From: Actinomycetes bacterium
GTDB lineage: Bacteria > Actinomycetota > Actinomycetes > Mycobacteriales > Mycobacteriaceae
Assembly: GCA_023460175.1 (NCBI GenBank)
Contig: JAEWRC010000057.1
Location: 1 to 19,990, forward strand
DNA length: 19,990 nucleotides
Reading direction: 5' to 3'
The first letter of the stretch is position 1. Every line of letters begins with the position of its first letter. Shown here piece after piece: positions 6,897-14,042 of the stretch. The notes below the pieces were generated by a model, which saw only the letters and a program-made list of their open reading frames with translations, was not told the origin of the DNA and did not search any database. A program made the position numbers and the translations under genes.

Positions 6897-7639
6897 CGGC
6901 CCGCCTCGAGCACCTCGGCGTGGCTCAGCGGCTCGCCGGTCATCCCGGCGGCCAGGTTGGTCACCAGCGACACCGCCAGCACCTGCGCGCCGGCGGCGCG
7001 CGCCGCGATCGTCTCGTGCACCGTGGACATGCCGACCAGGTCGGCCCCCAGCGTGCGCAGCATCCGGATCTCGGCCGGCGTCTCGTAGTGCGGGCCCGGC
7101 AGCCCGGCGTAGACGCCCTCGGTCAGCGTCGGGTCGATGTCCTTGGCCAGCGCGCGCAGCCGCGGCGAGTACGCGTCCACCAGGTCCACGAACTGCGCCC
7201 CGATCAGCGGCGAGCGCGCCGTCAGGTTCAGGTGGTCGCTGATCAGCACCGGCTGGCCCACCGAGAAGTCCGCGCGCAACCCGCCGGCGGCGTTGGTCAG
7301 CACGACGGTCTCGACCCCGGCCGCACACGCGGTGCGCACCGGATGCACCACGTGCTGCAGGTCGTGGCCCTCGTAGGCGTGGATGCGGCCCAGCATCACC
7401 AGTACGCGTCGGTCGCCGACCAGCACGGAGTGCACCTGCCCGCGATGGCCGGCCGCGCTCGGCGGGGTGAAACCCGGCAGCTCGGACATGGCCAGGGTCG
7501 CGGTCGGCTTGCCCAGCGTCTGCGCCGCGGCGGCCCATCCGGAGCCCAGCACCACCGCGACATCGTGCCGCTCGACACCGGTGTGTTGGGCAATCGCGGC
7601 GGCGGCGTCCTGCACCGACGGGAGGGGATCGACGGTCAC
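6842..7639 (-). CDS. punA: Purine nucleoside phosphorylase
   Basis: The trimeric-type enzyme cleaves inosine, guanosine and deoxy forms with phosphate to base and (deoxy)ribose-1-phosphate. Its 265 residues match the M. tuberculosis enzyme (Rv3307, called deoD or punA). Phosphate-site residues are in VLGSGW (31-35) and HAYEGH (87-92). TNAAGGLRAD (115-124), GPHYETPAE (182-190), VGMSTVHE (202-209) and SLVTNLAAG (224-232) build the purine and ribose pocket. The GTG at 7639 is chosen: it gives the right length and lies 8 bases after a TATGGT box, while longer forms add an unconserved N-terminus. The gene diverges from amiB1 with only 38 bases between starts, and overlaps the permease gene tail by 55 bases. 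It takes inosine produced by Add. Confidence 0.93.
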   Translation of the reverse strand: MTVDPLPSVQDAAAAIAQHTGVERHDVAVVLGSGWAAAAQTLGKPTATLAMSELPGFTPPSAAGHRGQVHSVLVGDRRVLVMLGRIHAYEGHDLQHVVHPVRTACAAGVETVVLTNAAGGLRADFSVGQPVLISDHLNLTARSPLIGAQFVDLVDAYSPRLRALAKDIDPTLTEGVYAGLPGPHYETPAEIRMLRTLGADLVGMSTVHETIAARAAGAQVLAVSLVTNLAAGMTGEPLSHAEVLEAGRQSATAMGSLLAAVVARL

Positions 7640-7647
7640 GAGGGATG

Positions 7648-7653
7648 ACCATA
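7648..7653 (-). promoter_or_regulatory. Predicted -10 box of punA
   Basis: TATGGT on the minus strand fits TAnnnT and lies 8 bases before the punA GTG, predicting a leaderless transcript. It faces the amiB1 -10 box 12 bases away on the other strand. Confidence 0.45.
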
Positions 7654-7665
7654 ACGGGCCAGTGC

Positions 7666-7671
7666 GATACT
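7666..7671 (+). promoter_or_regulatory. Predicted -10 box of amiB1
   Basis: GATACT, one base from TATACT, ends 6 bases before the amiB1 ATG at 7678, again predicting a leaderless or near-leaderless message. The punA and amiB1 promoters share the same 38-bp spacer, so polymerases on one would occlude the other. Confidence 0.45.
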
Positions 7672-7677
7672 TCAACG

Positions 7678-8868
7678 ATGTCCAGTGTCTCCGCATCGTC
7701 GTGCGCCGAGGCCGTCGAGGACACCGTGGGGCGGTACCGCAACCAACTGATCGCGTTGTCGCACGACATCCATGCCGAACCCGAGTTGGCCTTCGACGAG
7801 CACCGCAGCTGCGCCAAGACGCAGGCGCTGGTGGCCGAGCGCGGCTTCGAGATCCAGCCCGCGGTCGGTGGACTCGACACCGCGTTCCGCGCGTCGTTCG
7901 GGAGCGGGCCGCTGACCATCGGGGTGTGCGCCGAGTACGACGCGCTGCCCGAGATCGGGCACGCCTGCGGACACAACATCATCGCCTCGGCCGCGGTGGG
8001 CGCCGCGCTCGCGCTGGCCGACGTCGCCGACGAGTTGGGCCTGACCGTCGTGCTGATCGGCACCCCGGCCGAGGAGTCCGGCGGCGGCAAGGCCCTGCTG
8101 CTCGACGCGGGTGTGTTCGACGACATCGCCGCGGCGGTGATGATGCATCCCGGCCCGCTCGACATCGCCGCGGCGCGCTCGCTGGCGCTGGCGGAGGTGA
8201 CAGCGACCTACACCGGCCGCGAGGCGCACGCCGCCGTCGCACCGTTTCTGGGGGTCAACGCCGCCGACGCCGTCACCGTCGCCCAGGTCGCGCTGGGCCT
8301 GCTGCGCCAGCACCTGGCGCCCGGTCAGATGCTGCACGGCATCGTGACCGACGGGGGACAGGCGCCCAACGTCGTGCCGGCCCACGCCGAGCTGCGATAC
8401 ACGTTGCGCGCCAACGACACCGACTCGCTGGGCGACCTCGAGGACAAGGCCGCCGGGTGCTTCCTGGCCGGTGCGGTCGGCACCGGCTGCGACTACGACG
8501 TGCAACCGGTCTCCCCGGTCTATCGCGAACTGCGGCCCGACCGCTGGCTGGCCGAGACGTTCCGCGCCGAGATGCAGCGCGCGGGCCGCAACCCGGTGCC
8601 CGCCGACGTCGAGGCCGCGTTCCCGTTGGGCAGCACCGACATGGGCAACGTCACCCAACTGCTGCCCGGCATCCACCCGATCGTGGGCGTCGAGGCCGGC
8701 GGCGCGTCCGTGCACCAGCCCGCGTTCGCCGCGGCGGCCGCGAGCCCCAGCGGCGACCGGGCCGTCATCGACGGGGCGGTGCTGCTGGCCCGCACCGTGG
8801 TCCGGCTCGCCGAGTCGCCGGAACAGCGGATGCGGGTGCTCGAGCTGCTGGAGAGGCGGGCGGCATGA
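7678..8868 (+). CDS. amiB1: M20-family amidohydrolase AmiB1 (HN-type metal motif)
   Basis: A cytosolic metallo-amidohydrolase of 396 residues, matching M. tuberculosis AmiB1 (Rv3306c, ~394). Family marks are CAEYDALPE before HACGHN (H95-C97-G98-H99-N100), GTPAEESGGGK with E132 and E133 (general base and metal ligand), and the late GSTDMGNVT segment. The metal motif is HACGHN, without the D-x-H that follows in AmiA1; this is the PM20D2/AbgB branch of M20. The lid domain starts near TGREAHA. The ATG at 7678 is preferred over one 11 codons upstream because of the -10 position and the normal length. Its TGA overlaps the amiA1 ATG as ATGA, so the two proteins are made together and may form a complex. 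The substrate is unknown. Confidence 0.88.
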   Translation: MSSVSASSCAEAVEDTVGRYRNQLIALSHDIHAEPELAFDEHRSCAKTQALVAERGFEIQPAVGGLDTAFRASFGSGPLTIGVCAEYDALPEIGHACGHNIIASAAVGAALALADVADELGLTVVLIGTPAEESGGGKALLLDAGVFDDIAAAVMMHPGPLDIAAARSLALAEVTATYTGREAHAAVAPFLGVNAADAVTVAQVALGLLRQHLAPGQMLHGIVTDGGQAPNVVPAHAELRYTLRANDTDSLGDLEDKAAGCFLAGAVGTGCDYDVQPVSPVYRELRPDRWLAETFRAEMQRAGRNPVPADVEAAFPLGSTDMGNVTQLLPGIHPIVGVEAGGASVHQPAFAAAAASPSGDRAVIDGAVLLARTVVRLAESPEQRMRVLELLERRAA

Positions 8869-10043
8869 ACAGTCCCACCGTCGCCGACGTCGCCGAATCC
8901 TGGCTGGCGACCAACGTCGACGACCTGGTCGAATGGCGCCGGCACCTGCACCGGCACCCCGAGCTGGGCCGCCAGGAGTTCGAGACCACCCAGTACGTCG
9001 CCGAGCGGTTGGCCAACGCCGGCCTCAACCCCAAGGTGCTGCCCGGCGGCACCGGGCTGACCTGCGACATCGGCCCGGAGCATCGGCCCCGGATCGCGTT
9101 GCGCGCCGACATGGACGCGCTGCCGATGGCCGAACGCACCGGCGCCGCCTACTCCTCGGTGGTCCCGAACGTCGCCCACGCCTGCGGGCACGACGGGCAC
9201 ACCGCGATCCTGCTGGGCACCGGGCTGGCGCTGGCCGCCGCGCCGGAGCTGCCCGTCGGGGTGCGGCTGCTCTTCCAGGCCGCCGAGGAACTGATGCCGG
9301 GCGGCGCCATCGACGCGATCGCGGCCGGCGCGTTGACCGGGGTGTCCCGGATCTTCGCGCTGCACTGCGATCCGCGCCTGGCCGTCGGGCGGGTGGCGAC
9401 CACACCCGGGCCCATCACCTCGGCGGCCGACTCGATCGAGATCACCCTGCACTCACCCGGCGGGCACACCTCGCGGCCGCACCTGACCGGTGACCTGGTC
9501 TACGGGCTCGGCACGCTGATCACCGGCCTGCCCGGGGTGCTGTCGCGCCGCGTCGACCCCCGGCACAGCACCGTGATGGTCTGGGGCGCGGTCAAGTCCG
9601 GCGTCGCCGCGAACGCCATCCCGCAGACCGGCACGCTGGCCGGGACCGTGCGCACCGCCAGCCGGGAGACCTGGCTGGAGCTGGAAGGCCTTGTCGCCGA
9701 GACGGTTTCGGGGCTGCTGGCGCCGCTGGGCATCGAGCACACGTTGCAGTACCGCCGGGGCGTGCCGCCGGTGGTCAACGAGGAGGTCTCGACGCGAATC
9801 CTGACCCACTCCATCGAGGCGCTGGGCCCGGACACGTTGGCCGATACCCGGCAATCCGGCGGCGGGGAGGACTTCTCCTGGTACCTGGAGGAGATCCCCG
9901 GGGCCATGGCGCGGCTCGGGGTCTGGAGCGGGGAGGGTCCGCAGCTGGATCTGCACCAGCCGAACTTCGACCTCGACGAGCGGGCGCTGGCGGTCGGGGT
10001 GCGCGTGATGGCCAACCTCGTCGACCACAGCGCCGCGTTCTAG
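8865..10043 (+). CDS. amiA1: M20-family amidohydrolase AmiA1 (HDxH-type metal motif)
   Basis: 392 residues. The binuclear metal site is visible as HRHPEL (29-34), LRADMDALPM (79-88), HACGHDGH (H105, C107, H109, H112), AAEE (139-142) and LHCDP (H167). The lid domain begins near SPGGHTSRPH, and the family C-terminal ending is recognisable in DLHQPNFDLDE. This is the AbgA/hippurate hydrolase/IAA-amino-acid hydrolase branch; such enzymes cleave N-acyl or aromatic amides of amino acids. The start overlaps the amiB1 stop (ATGA), a tight coupling that fixes the ATG. It corresponds to Rv3305c. It ends convergently with the gamma-glutamylcyclotransferase-like gene, and a long stem-loop lies between. 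The exact substrate cannot be told from sequence. Confidence 0.9.
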   Translation: MNSPTVADVAESWLATNVDDLVEWRRHLHRHPELGRQEFETTQYVAERLANAGLNPKVLPGGTGLTCDIGPEHRPRIALRADMDALPMAERTGAAYSSVVPNVAHACGHDGHTAILLGTGLALAAAPELPVGVRLLFQAAEELMPGGAIDAIAAGALTGVSRIFALHCDPRLAVGRVATTPGPITSAADSIEITLHSPGGHTSRPHLTGDLVYGLGTLITGLPGVLSRRVDPRHSTVMVWGAVKSGVAANAIPQTGTLAGTVRTASRETWLELEGLVAETVSGLLAPLGIEHTLQYRRGVPPVVNEEVSTRILTHSIEALGPDTLADTRQSGGGEDFSWYLEEIPGAMARLGVWSGEGPQLDLHQPNFDLDERALAVGVRVMANLVDHSAAF

Positions 10044-10068
10044 CGGGCGCGGTTCGAGCCGGCGCGGG

Positions 10069-10127
10069 CCGAGTCAGCCGTCACGCACGTGCTCACTCGC
10101 ACTTTGTCTGCGTGACGTCTGACTCGG
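10069..10127. terminator. 19-bp stem-loop between convergent genes
   Basis: Left arm 10069-10087 and right arm 10109-10127 pair along 19 bp with one mismatch (CCGAGTCAG and CTGACTCGG at the base, CGTCACGCA and TGCGTGACG near the loop). The loop is 21 bases and holds an inner GTGC/GCAC pair. There is no T-tract. Lying 26 bases past the amiA1 stop and ending 2 bases before the opposing stop, it can serve both strands as a terminator or 3'-end stabiliser. Confidence 0.7.
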
Positions 10128-10128
10128 A

Positions 10129-10602
10129 TCAGGTTCCTGGGCCGATGTTGCTGGCCGGGCGGGTCCGCAGATCGTGCACGTACTCCGTCGGGGCCCCGGC
10201 GATCTCGGCGGCCTCGGCCATCACGCCCAGATAGCGCGCCGAGGGGATGCCGCCCTCCCACGCGTCGACCACATAGAGCCAGGCCAGCACTGGGTCCGTC
10301 GTGGTGTCCGAGGTCTCGCGGTGCACCCGGCAGCGGATCTTCTTGTGCACGCCCAGTTCGGAGCCCTCCCAGCGGTCCAGGTTCTCCTCGTCCTCCCTGG
10401 TCATGTCGTAGAGCACGACGAAGACCTTGGAGGCCGGGTCCTCGACCACGGTCGCCAGGGCGCCCTCCCAGCCGATGTCCGCGCCGCCGAAGGTCAACCG
10501 CCAGCCGTACAGCCAGCCGGTGCCGGCCATCGGGGAGTGGGGCGCCCGTTCCAGCATCTGCTCTGGATGCATGTTGGACCCGTAGGCAGCGTAGAGCGGC
10601 AC
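10129..10602 (-). CDS. Gamma-glutamylcyclotransferase-like protein (Rv3304 homologue)
   Basis: 157 residues, nearly collinear with M. tuberculosis Rv3304. The N-terminal YGSNM (7-11) is the GGCT/AIG2 fold signature that makes the oxyanion loop, and the RWEGSE segment places E79 as the probable catalytic glutamate. Members of this fold release 5-oxoproline from gamma-glutamyl compounds or split related amides; the actual substrate in mycobacteria is not known to me. The start is GTG (GTGCCGCTCTAC), confirmed by the conserved MPLYAAYGSN beginning and by a TAAGAT box 7 bases upstream. It is divergent from lpdA and convergent with amiA1. No signal or membrane segment is seen. Confidence 0.85.
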   Translation of the reverse strand: MPLYAAYGSNMHPEQMLERAPHSPMAGTGWLYGWRLTFGGADIGWEGALATVVEDPASKVFVVLYDMTREDEENLDRWEGSELGVHKKIRCRVHRETSDTTTDPVLAWLYVVDAWEGGIPSARYLGVMAEAAEIAGAPTEYVHDLRTRPASNIGPGT

Positions 10603-10609
10603 GGGGGAG

Positions 10610-10615
10610 ATCTTA
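10610..10615 (-). promoter_or_regulatory. Predicted -10 box of the Rv3304-like gene
   Basis: TAAGAT on the minus strand fits TAnnnT, with 7 bases to the GTG start. This predicts a leaderless message and supports the GTG. Confidence 0.5.
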
Positions 10616-10678
10616 GACGGAGCGCGACCCGGTGGGCCGACATCGGCCGCCCGGGCGACGTCACGGCCGGGGTTGGCC

Positions 10679-10684
10679 TAGGTT
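10679..10684 (+). promoter_or_regulatory. Predicted -10 box of lpdA
   Basis: TAGGTT fits TAnnnT and ends 7 bases before the GTG at 10692. This supports that GTG as a leaderless start over longer forms of the open frame. Confidence 0.45.
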
Positions 10685-10691
10685 GAACGAC

Positions 10692-12104
10692 GTGAGACGG
10701 ATCGTGATCATCGGCGGTGGACCGGCCGGCTACGAGGCGGCGCTGGTGGCCGCCGGCTACGGCAAGGAGACCAATCAGATCACCGTCGTCGACTCGGACG
10801 GGATCGGCGGGGCGGCCGTGCTGGTGGACTGCGTCCCGTCCAAGGCGTTCATCGCCTCCACCGGGGTGCGCACCGAACTGCGCCGCGCCGAGGGCCTGGG
10901 CTTCGACATCGGCATCGACGCCGCGAAGATCACCGTCAGCCAGATCAACAACCGCGCCCTGACCCTGGCGGCCTCGCAGTCCGCCGACATCGGCGCCCAG
11001 CTGCTCAACAGCGGCGTGAAGGTCCTCAGCGGACGCGCCGAACTGGTCGACGACGTCAGTGGGATGGCGCACCACCGGGTCAAGGTCACCAACCCCGGCG
11101 GCCGGACCACGGTGCTCGAGGCCGACGTCGTGCTCATCGCGACGGGGGCGCGTCCGCGGGTGCTGCCCAACGCCGAACCCGACGGGGAGCGGATCCTGAC
11201 CTGGCGGCAGCTCTACGGCCTCGACGAGCTGCCCGAGCACCTGATCATCGTGGGCTCCGGGGTGACCGGCGCCGAGTTCTGTCACGCCTACACCGAACTG
11301 GGGGTCACGGTCACCGTGGTCGCCAGCCGCGACCAGATCCTGCCGCACGAGGACAGCGACGCCGCCGCGGTGCTCGAGGAGGTGTTCGCCGAACGCGGCG
11401 TCACGCTGGTCAAGAACGCCCGCGCCGAATCGGTGGAACGCACCGCGACCGGCGTGCGGGTCAACCTGCAGGACGGTCGACGGGTCGAGGGCAGCCACGC
11501 CCTGATGACGGTCGGGTCGGTCCCCAACACCAGCGGGCTGGGGCTCGAGCGCGTCGGCGTCGAGTTGGCCCCCGGCGGTTACATCCCGGTCGACCGGGTC
11601 TCCCGCACCCCGGCGGCGGGCATCTACGCGGCCGGCGACTGCACCGGCCTGCTGCCGCTGGCGTCGGTGGCGGCCATGCAGGGCCGGATCGCGATGTACC
11701 ACGCGCTGGGCGAGGGGGTGTCGCCGATCCGGCTGCGCACCGTCGCGGCCGCGACGTTCACCAGCCCGGAGATCGGGGCGGTGGGCATCCCGCAGAGCGC
11801 CATCGACAACGGCAGCGTGCCGGCCCGCACGCTGATGCTCCCGCTGAGCACCAACGCCAGGGCGAAGATGTCGCTGCTGCGGCACGGCTTCGTCAAGATC
11901 TTCTGCCGCCCGGCCACCGGGGTGGTGATCGGCGGGGTGGTGGTGGCGCCGATCGCCTCGGAGCTGATCCTGCCCATCGCGTTGGCGGTGCAGAACCGCA
12001 TCTCGGTGACGGACCTGGCGCAGACGCTGTCGGTCTACCCGTCGCTGTCGGGCTCGATCGTGGAGGCCGCCCGGCGCCTGATGGCCCACGACGACCTCGA
12101 CTGA
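10692..12104 (+). CDS. lpdA: Flavoprotein disulfide reductase-family NAD(P)H oxidoreductase LpdA (not a lipoamide dehydrogenase)
   Basis: 470 residues with FAD binding at GGGPAG (8-13), a second Rossmann motif in VGSGVTGAEF (near 180), an AAGDCTG FAD motif (near 315) and a C-terminal dimer domain. In true disulfide reductases the redox pair is CxxxxC; here the first cysteine is alanine (A41, GGAAVLVDC) and only C47 is left. The C-terminal His-Glu dyad (HPT.SE) is replaced by YPSLSG. M. tuberculosis LpdA (Rv3303c) has the same losses and is known as a quinone reductase without lipoamide dehydrogenase activity. The GTG start follows a TAGGTT box. The protein ends at HDDLD, about 20 residues short of the M. 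tuberculosis form. glpD2 follows after 170 bases. Confidence 0.9.
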   Translation: MRRIVIIGGGPAGYEAALVAAGYGKETNQITVVDSDGIGGAAVLVDCVPSKAFIASTGVRTELRRAEGLGFDIGIDAAKITVSQINNRALTLAASQSADIGAQLLNSGVKVLSGRAELVDDVSGMAHHRVKVTNPGGRTTVLEADVVLIATGARPRVLPNAEPDGERILTWRQLYGLDELPEHLIIVGSGVTGAEFCHAYTELGVTVTVVASRDQILPHEDSDAAAVLEEVFAERGVTLVKNARAESVERTATGVRVNLQDGRRVEGSHALMTVGSVPNTSGLGLERVGVELAPGGYIPVDRVSRTPAAGIYAAGDCTGLLPLASVAAMQGRIAMYHALGEGVSPIRLRTVAAATFTSPEIGAVGIPQSAIDNGSVPARTLMLPLSTNARAKMSLLRHGFVKIFCRPATGVVIGGVVVAPIASELILPIALAVQNRISVTDLAQTLSVYPSLSGSIVEAARRLMAHDDLD

Positions 12105-12120
12105 GATGACCTCGACTGAG
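12093..12120 (+). repeat. 15-bp tandem duplication across the lpdA stop
   Basis: GACCTCGACTGAG occurs at 12093-12105 and again at 12108-12120, a period of 15 bases. Both copies carry an in-frame TGA, so the second copy encodes a spare 'DDLD stop' after the first. It looks like a recent slippage or unequal duplication event at the gene end. Confidence 0.8.
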
Positions 12121-12222
12121 GCCGCTTCCCCTTGCCGCGAATGTGCGAGTCCCCGGCCGACACGCCGTCGTCCACCCCGGTTCTGCGCACGCTCACGGGC
12201 CACACTCGGCGCGGACAGCACG

Positions 12223-12228
12223 TAACCT
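12223..12228 (+). promoter_or_regulatory. Possible -10 box of glpD2
   Basis: TAACCT fits TAnnnT and would give a 5' leader of about 40 bases. A clear ribosome site AGGAG (12265-12269) stands 5 bases before the GTG at 12275. No convincing -35 is present. The rest of the 170-base gap after lpdA shows only short GTGCGAGT/GCACGCTCAC words. Confidence 0.35.
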
Positions 12229-12274
12229 GAGTTGCGGTACTGCCCCGAGTAGCCCCCAGCAGCTAGGAGCACGC

Positions 12275-14014
12275 GTGAACGACGCAGCCGGGCCGGAGAC
12301 GGACGCCGCGATCAACCCCGCCCAGCGCGCCAAGGCGTGGGAACGTCTGGGCGCCGAGCAATTCGACGTCGTCGTCATCGGCGGCGGCGTCGTGGGCGCC
12401 GGGGCCGCGCTGGACGCGGCCACCCGCGGCCTGCGGGTCGCGCTGGTGGAGGCGCGCGACTTCGCCTCGGGAACCTCGAGCCGGTCCTCGAAGATGTTCC
12501 ACGGCGGGCTGCGTTACCTCGAACAACTCGAGTTCGGTCTGGTGCGCGAGGCGCTCTACGAGCGCGAGCTGTCGCTGACGACGCTGGCCCCGCATCTGGT
12601 CAAGCCGCTGCCGTTCCTGTTCCCGCTCACCAGCCGCTGGTGGGAGCGGCCGTATGTCGCGGCGGGCATCTTCCTCTACGACCAGCTCGGCGGCGCGAAA
12701 TCCGTTCCCGCCCAGAAGCATTTGACGAAGTCGGGCGCGCTGCGGCTGGCGCCCGGCCTCAAGCGCAGCTCGTTGATCGGCGGTATCCGCTACTACGACA
12801 CCGTGGTCGACGACGCCCGCCACACCATGACGGTGGCCCGCACCGCGGCCCACTACGGGGCGGTGGTGCGGACCTCGACGCAGGTGGTGGCGCTGCTGCG
12901 GGAGGGCGATCGCGTCATCGGGGTGCGCATCCGCGACTCCGAGGACGGCTCGGTCACCGAGGTGCACGGCCACGTCGTGGTCAACGCCACCGGGGTGTGG
13001 ACCGACGAGATCCAGGCGTTGTCCAAGCAGCGCGGTCGCTTTCGGGTGCGCGCCTCCAAGGGCGTGCACATCGTGGTCCCGCGGGATCGCATCGTCAGCG
13101 AGGTCGCCATCATCCTGCGCACCGAGAAATCGGTGCTGTTCGTGATCCCGTGGGGGACGCACTGGATCATCGGCACCACCGACACGGATTGGAATCTGGA
13201 TCTCGCGCACCCGGCGGCCACCAAGGCCGACATCGACTACATCCTGGACCACGTCAACAGCGTGCTGGCGACGCCGCTGAGCCACGACGACATCGACGGC
13301 GTCTACGCGGGGCTGCGGCCGCTGCTGGCCGGCGAGAGCGACGAGACCTCCAAGCTGTCCCGCGAACACGCTGTGGCGGTGCCGGCGCCCGGGCTGGTGG
13401 CGATCGCCGGCGGCAAGTACACCACCTACCGGGTGATGGCCGCCGACGCGATCGACGCGGCGGCCGAGTTCGTCCCGACCCGGGTGGCGCCCTCGATCAC
13501 CGCGAAGGTGCCGCTGGTCGGCGCCGACGGCTACTTCGCGCTGATCAACCAGACCGAACACGTCGGGCAGCGAAACGGTCTGCACCCGTACCGGATTCGC
13601 CACCTGCTGGACCGCTACGGCGCCCTGATCGACGAGGTGCTCGCACTCGCGGCCGAGGACCGGGAACTCCTTGAGCCCCTCGCGGAGGCGCCGGTGTACC
13701 TCAAGGTCGAGGCGGCCTATGCTGCCGCCGCCGAGGGGGCGCTGCACCTCGAGGACATCCTGGCGCGGCGGATGCGGATCTCCATCGAATATCCGCACCG
13801 CGGCGTGGACTGCGCGCGCGAGGTCGCCGAGGTGGTGGCCCCGTATCTGGGCTGGACCGAGGCCGACATCGAACGCGAGGTGGCGACCTACATCGCGCGG
13901 GTCGAGGCCGAGGTGCAATCGCAGGCGCAACCCGACGACGAGTCGGCCGACGCGCTGCGGGCCTCCGCCCCGGAGGCGCGCGCCGAGATCCTCGAACCGG
14001 TGCCGCTCAATTAG
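12275..14014 (+). CDS. glpD2: FAD-dependent glycerol-3-phosphate dehydrogenase
   Basis: 579 residues, close to M. tuberculosis GlpD2 (Rv3302c, 585). It oxidises sn-glycerol-3-phosphate to dihydroxyacetone phosphate and passes electrons through FAD to the quinone pool at the inner face of the membrane. FAD binding is at VVIGGGVVGAG (33-43), followed by ALVEARD, and the family signature SSRSSKMFHGGLRYLEQ spans 69-84. The substrate-side TTDTDWN and AGGKYTTYR segments follow in the middle, and the C-terminal helical cap (about 400-579) is complete. The GTG start is fixed by AGGAG 5 bases upstream; the frame is open upstream but not protein-like. The 28-base gap to the next gene suggests co-transcription. 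phoY1, which follows glpD2 in M. tuberculosis, is absent. Confidence 0.95.
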   Translation: MNDAAGPETDAAINPAQRAKAWERLGAEQFDVVVIGGGVVGAGAALDAATRGLRVALVEARDFASGTSSRSSKMFHGGLRYLEQLEFGLVREALYERELSLTTLAPHLVKPLPFLFPLTSRWWERPYVAAGIFLYDQLGGAKSVPAQKHLTKSGALRLAPGLKRSSLIGGIRYYDTVVDDARHTMTVARTAAHYGAVVRTSTQVVALLREGDRVIGVRIRDSEDGSVTEVHGHVVVNATGVWTDEIQALSKQRGRFRVRASKGVHIVVPRDRIVSEVAIILRTEKSVLFVIPWGTHWIIGTTDTDWNLDLAHPAATKADIDYILDHVNSVLATPLSHDDIDGVYAGLRPLLAGESDETSKLSREHAVAVPAPGLVAIAGGKYTTYRVMAADAIDAAAEFVPTRVAPSITAKVPLVGADGYFALINQTEHVGQRNGLHPYRIRHLLDRYGALIDEVLALAAEDRELLEPLAEAPVYLKVEAAYAAAAEGALHLEDILARRMRISIEYPHRGVDCAREVAEVVAPYLGWTEADIEREVATYIARVEAEVQSQAQPDDESADALRASAPEARAEILEPVPLN

Positions 14015-14042
14015 CCGTCGGCGCCACCCCGCACCGCTGCCC

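Noticed and set aside
5697..8165. Open frame of about 820 codons on the minus strand across marR, the permease, punA and amiB1
   Set aside because: It is a GC-driven shadow: composition is Arg/Gly/Ala-rich with no motifs, and it runs through four well-supported genes in other frames.
7383..10043. Long plus-strand frame reading into amiA1 from upstream
   Set aside because: Only the part from 8865 onward is M20 protein; the upstream part is an out-of-frame reading of amiB1 and antisense punA.
10085..10092. GCACGTGC 8-bp palindrome as a regulator site
   Set aside because: It lies at the loop edge of the stem-loop between two stop codons, far from any start, and such GC palindromes are expected by chance.
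10692..12104. Lipoamide dehydrogenase or mercuric/glutathione reductase function for LpdA
   Set aside because: One active-site cysteine and the C-terminal His-Glu dyad are absent.
12133..12205. Possible RNA element or small gene in the lpdA-glpD2 gap
   Set aside because: Only 5-bp pairing arms (GCCGA/TCGGC) and no coding pattern are seen; kept only as a possible relative of the intergenic repeat words.
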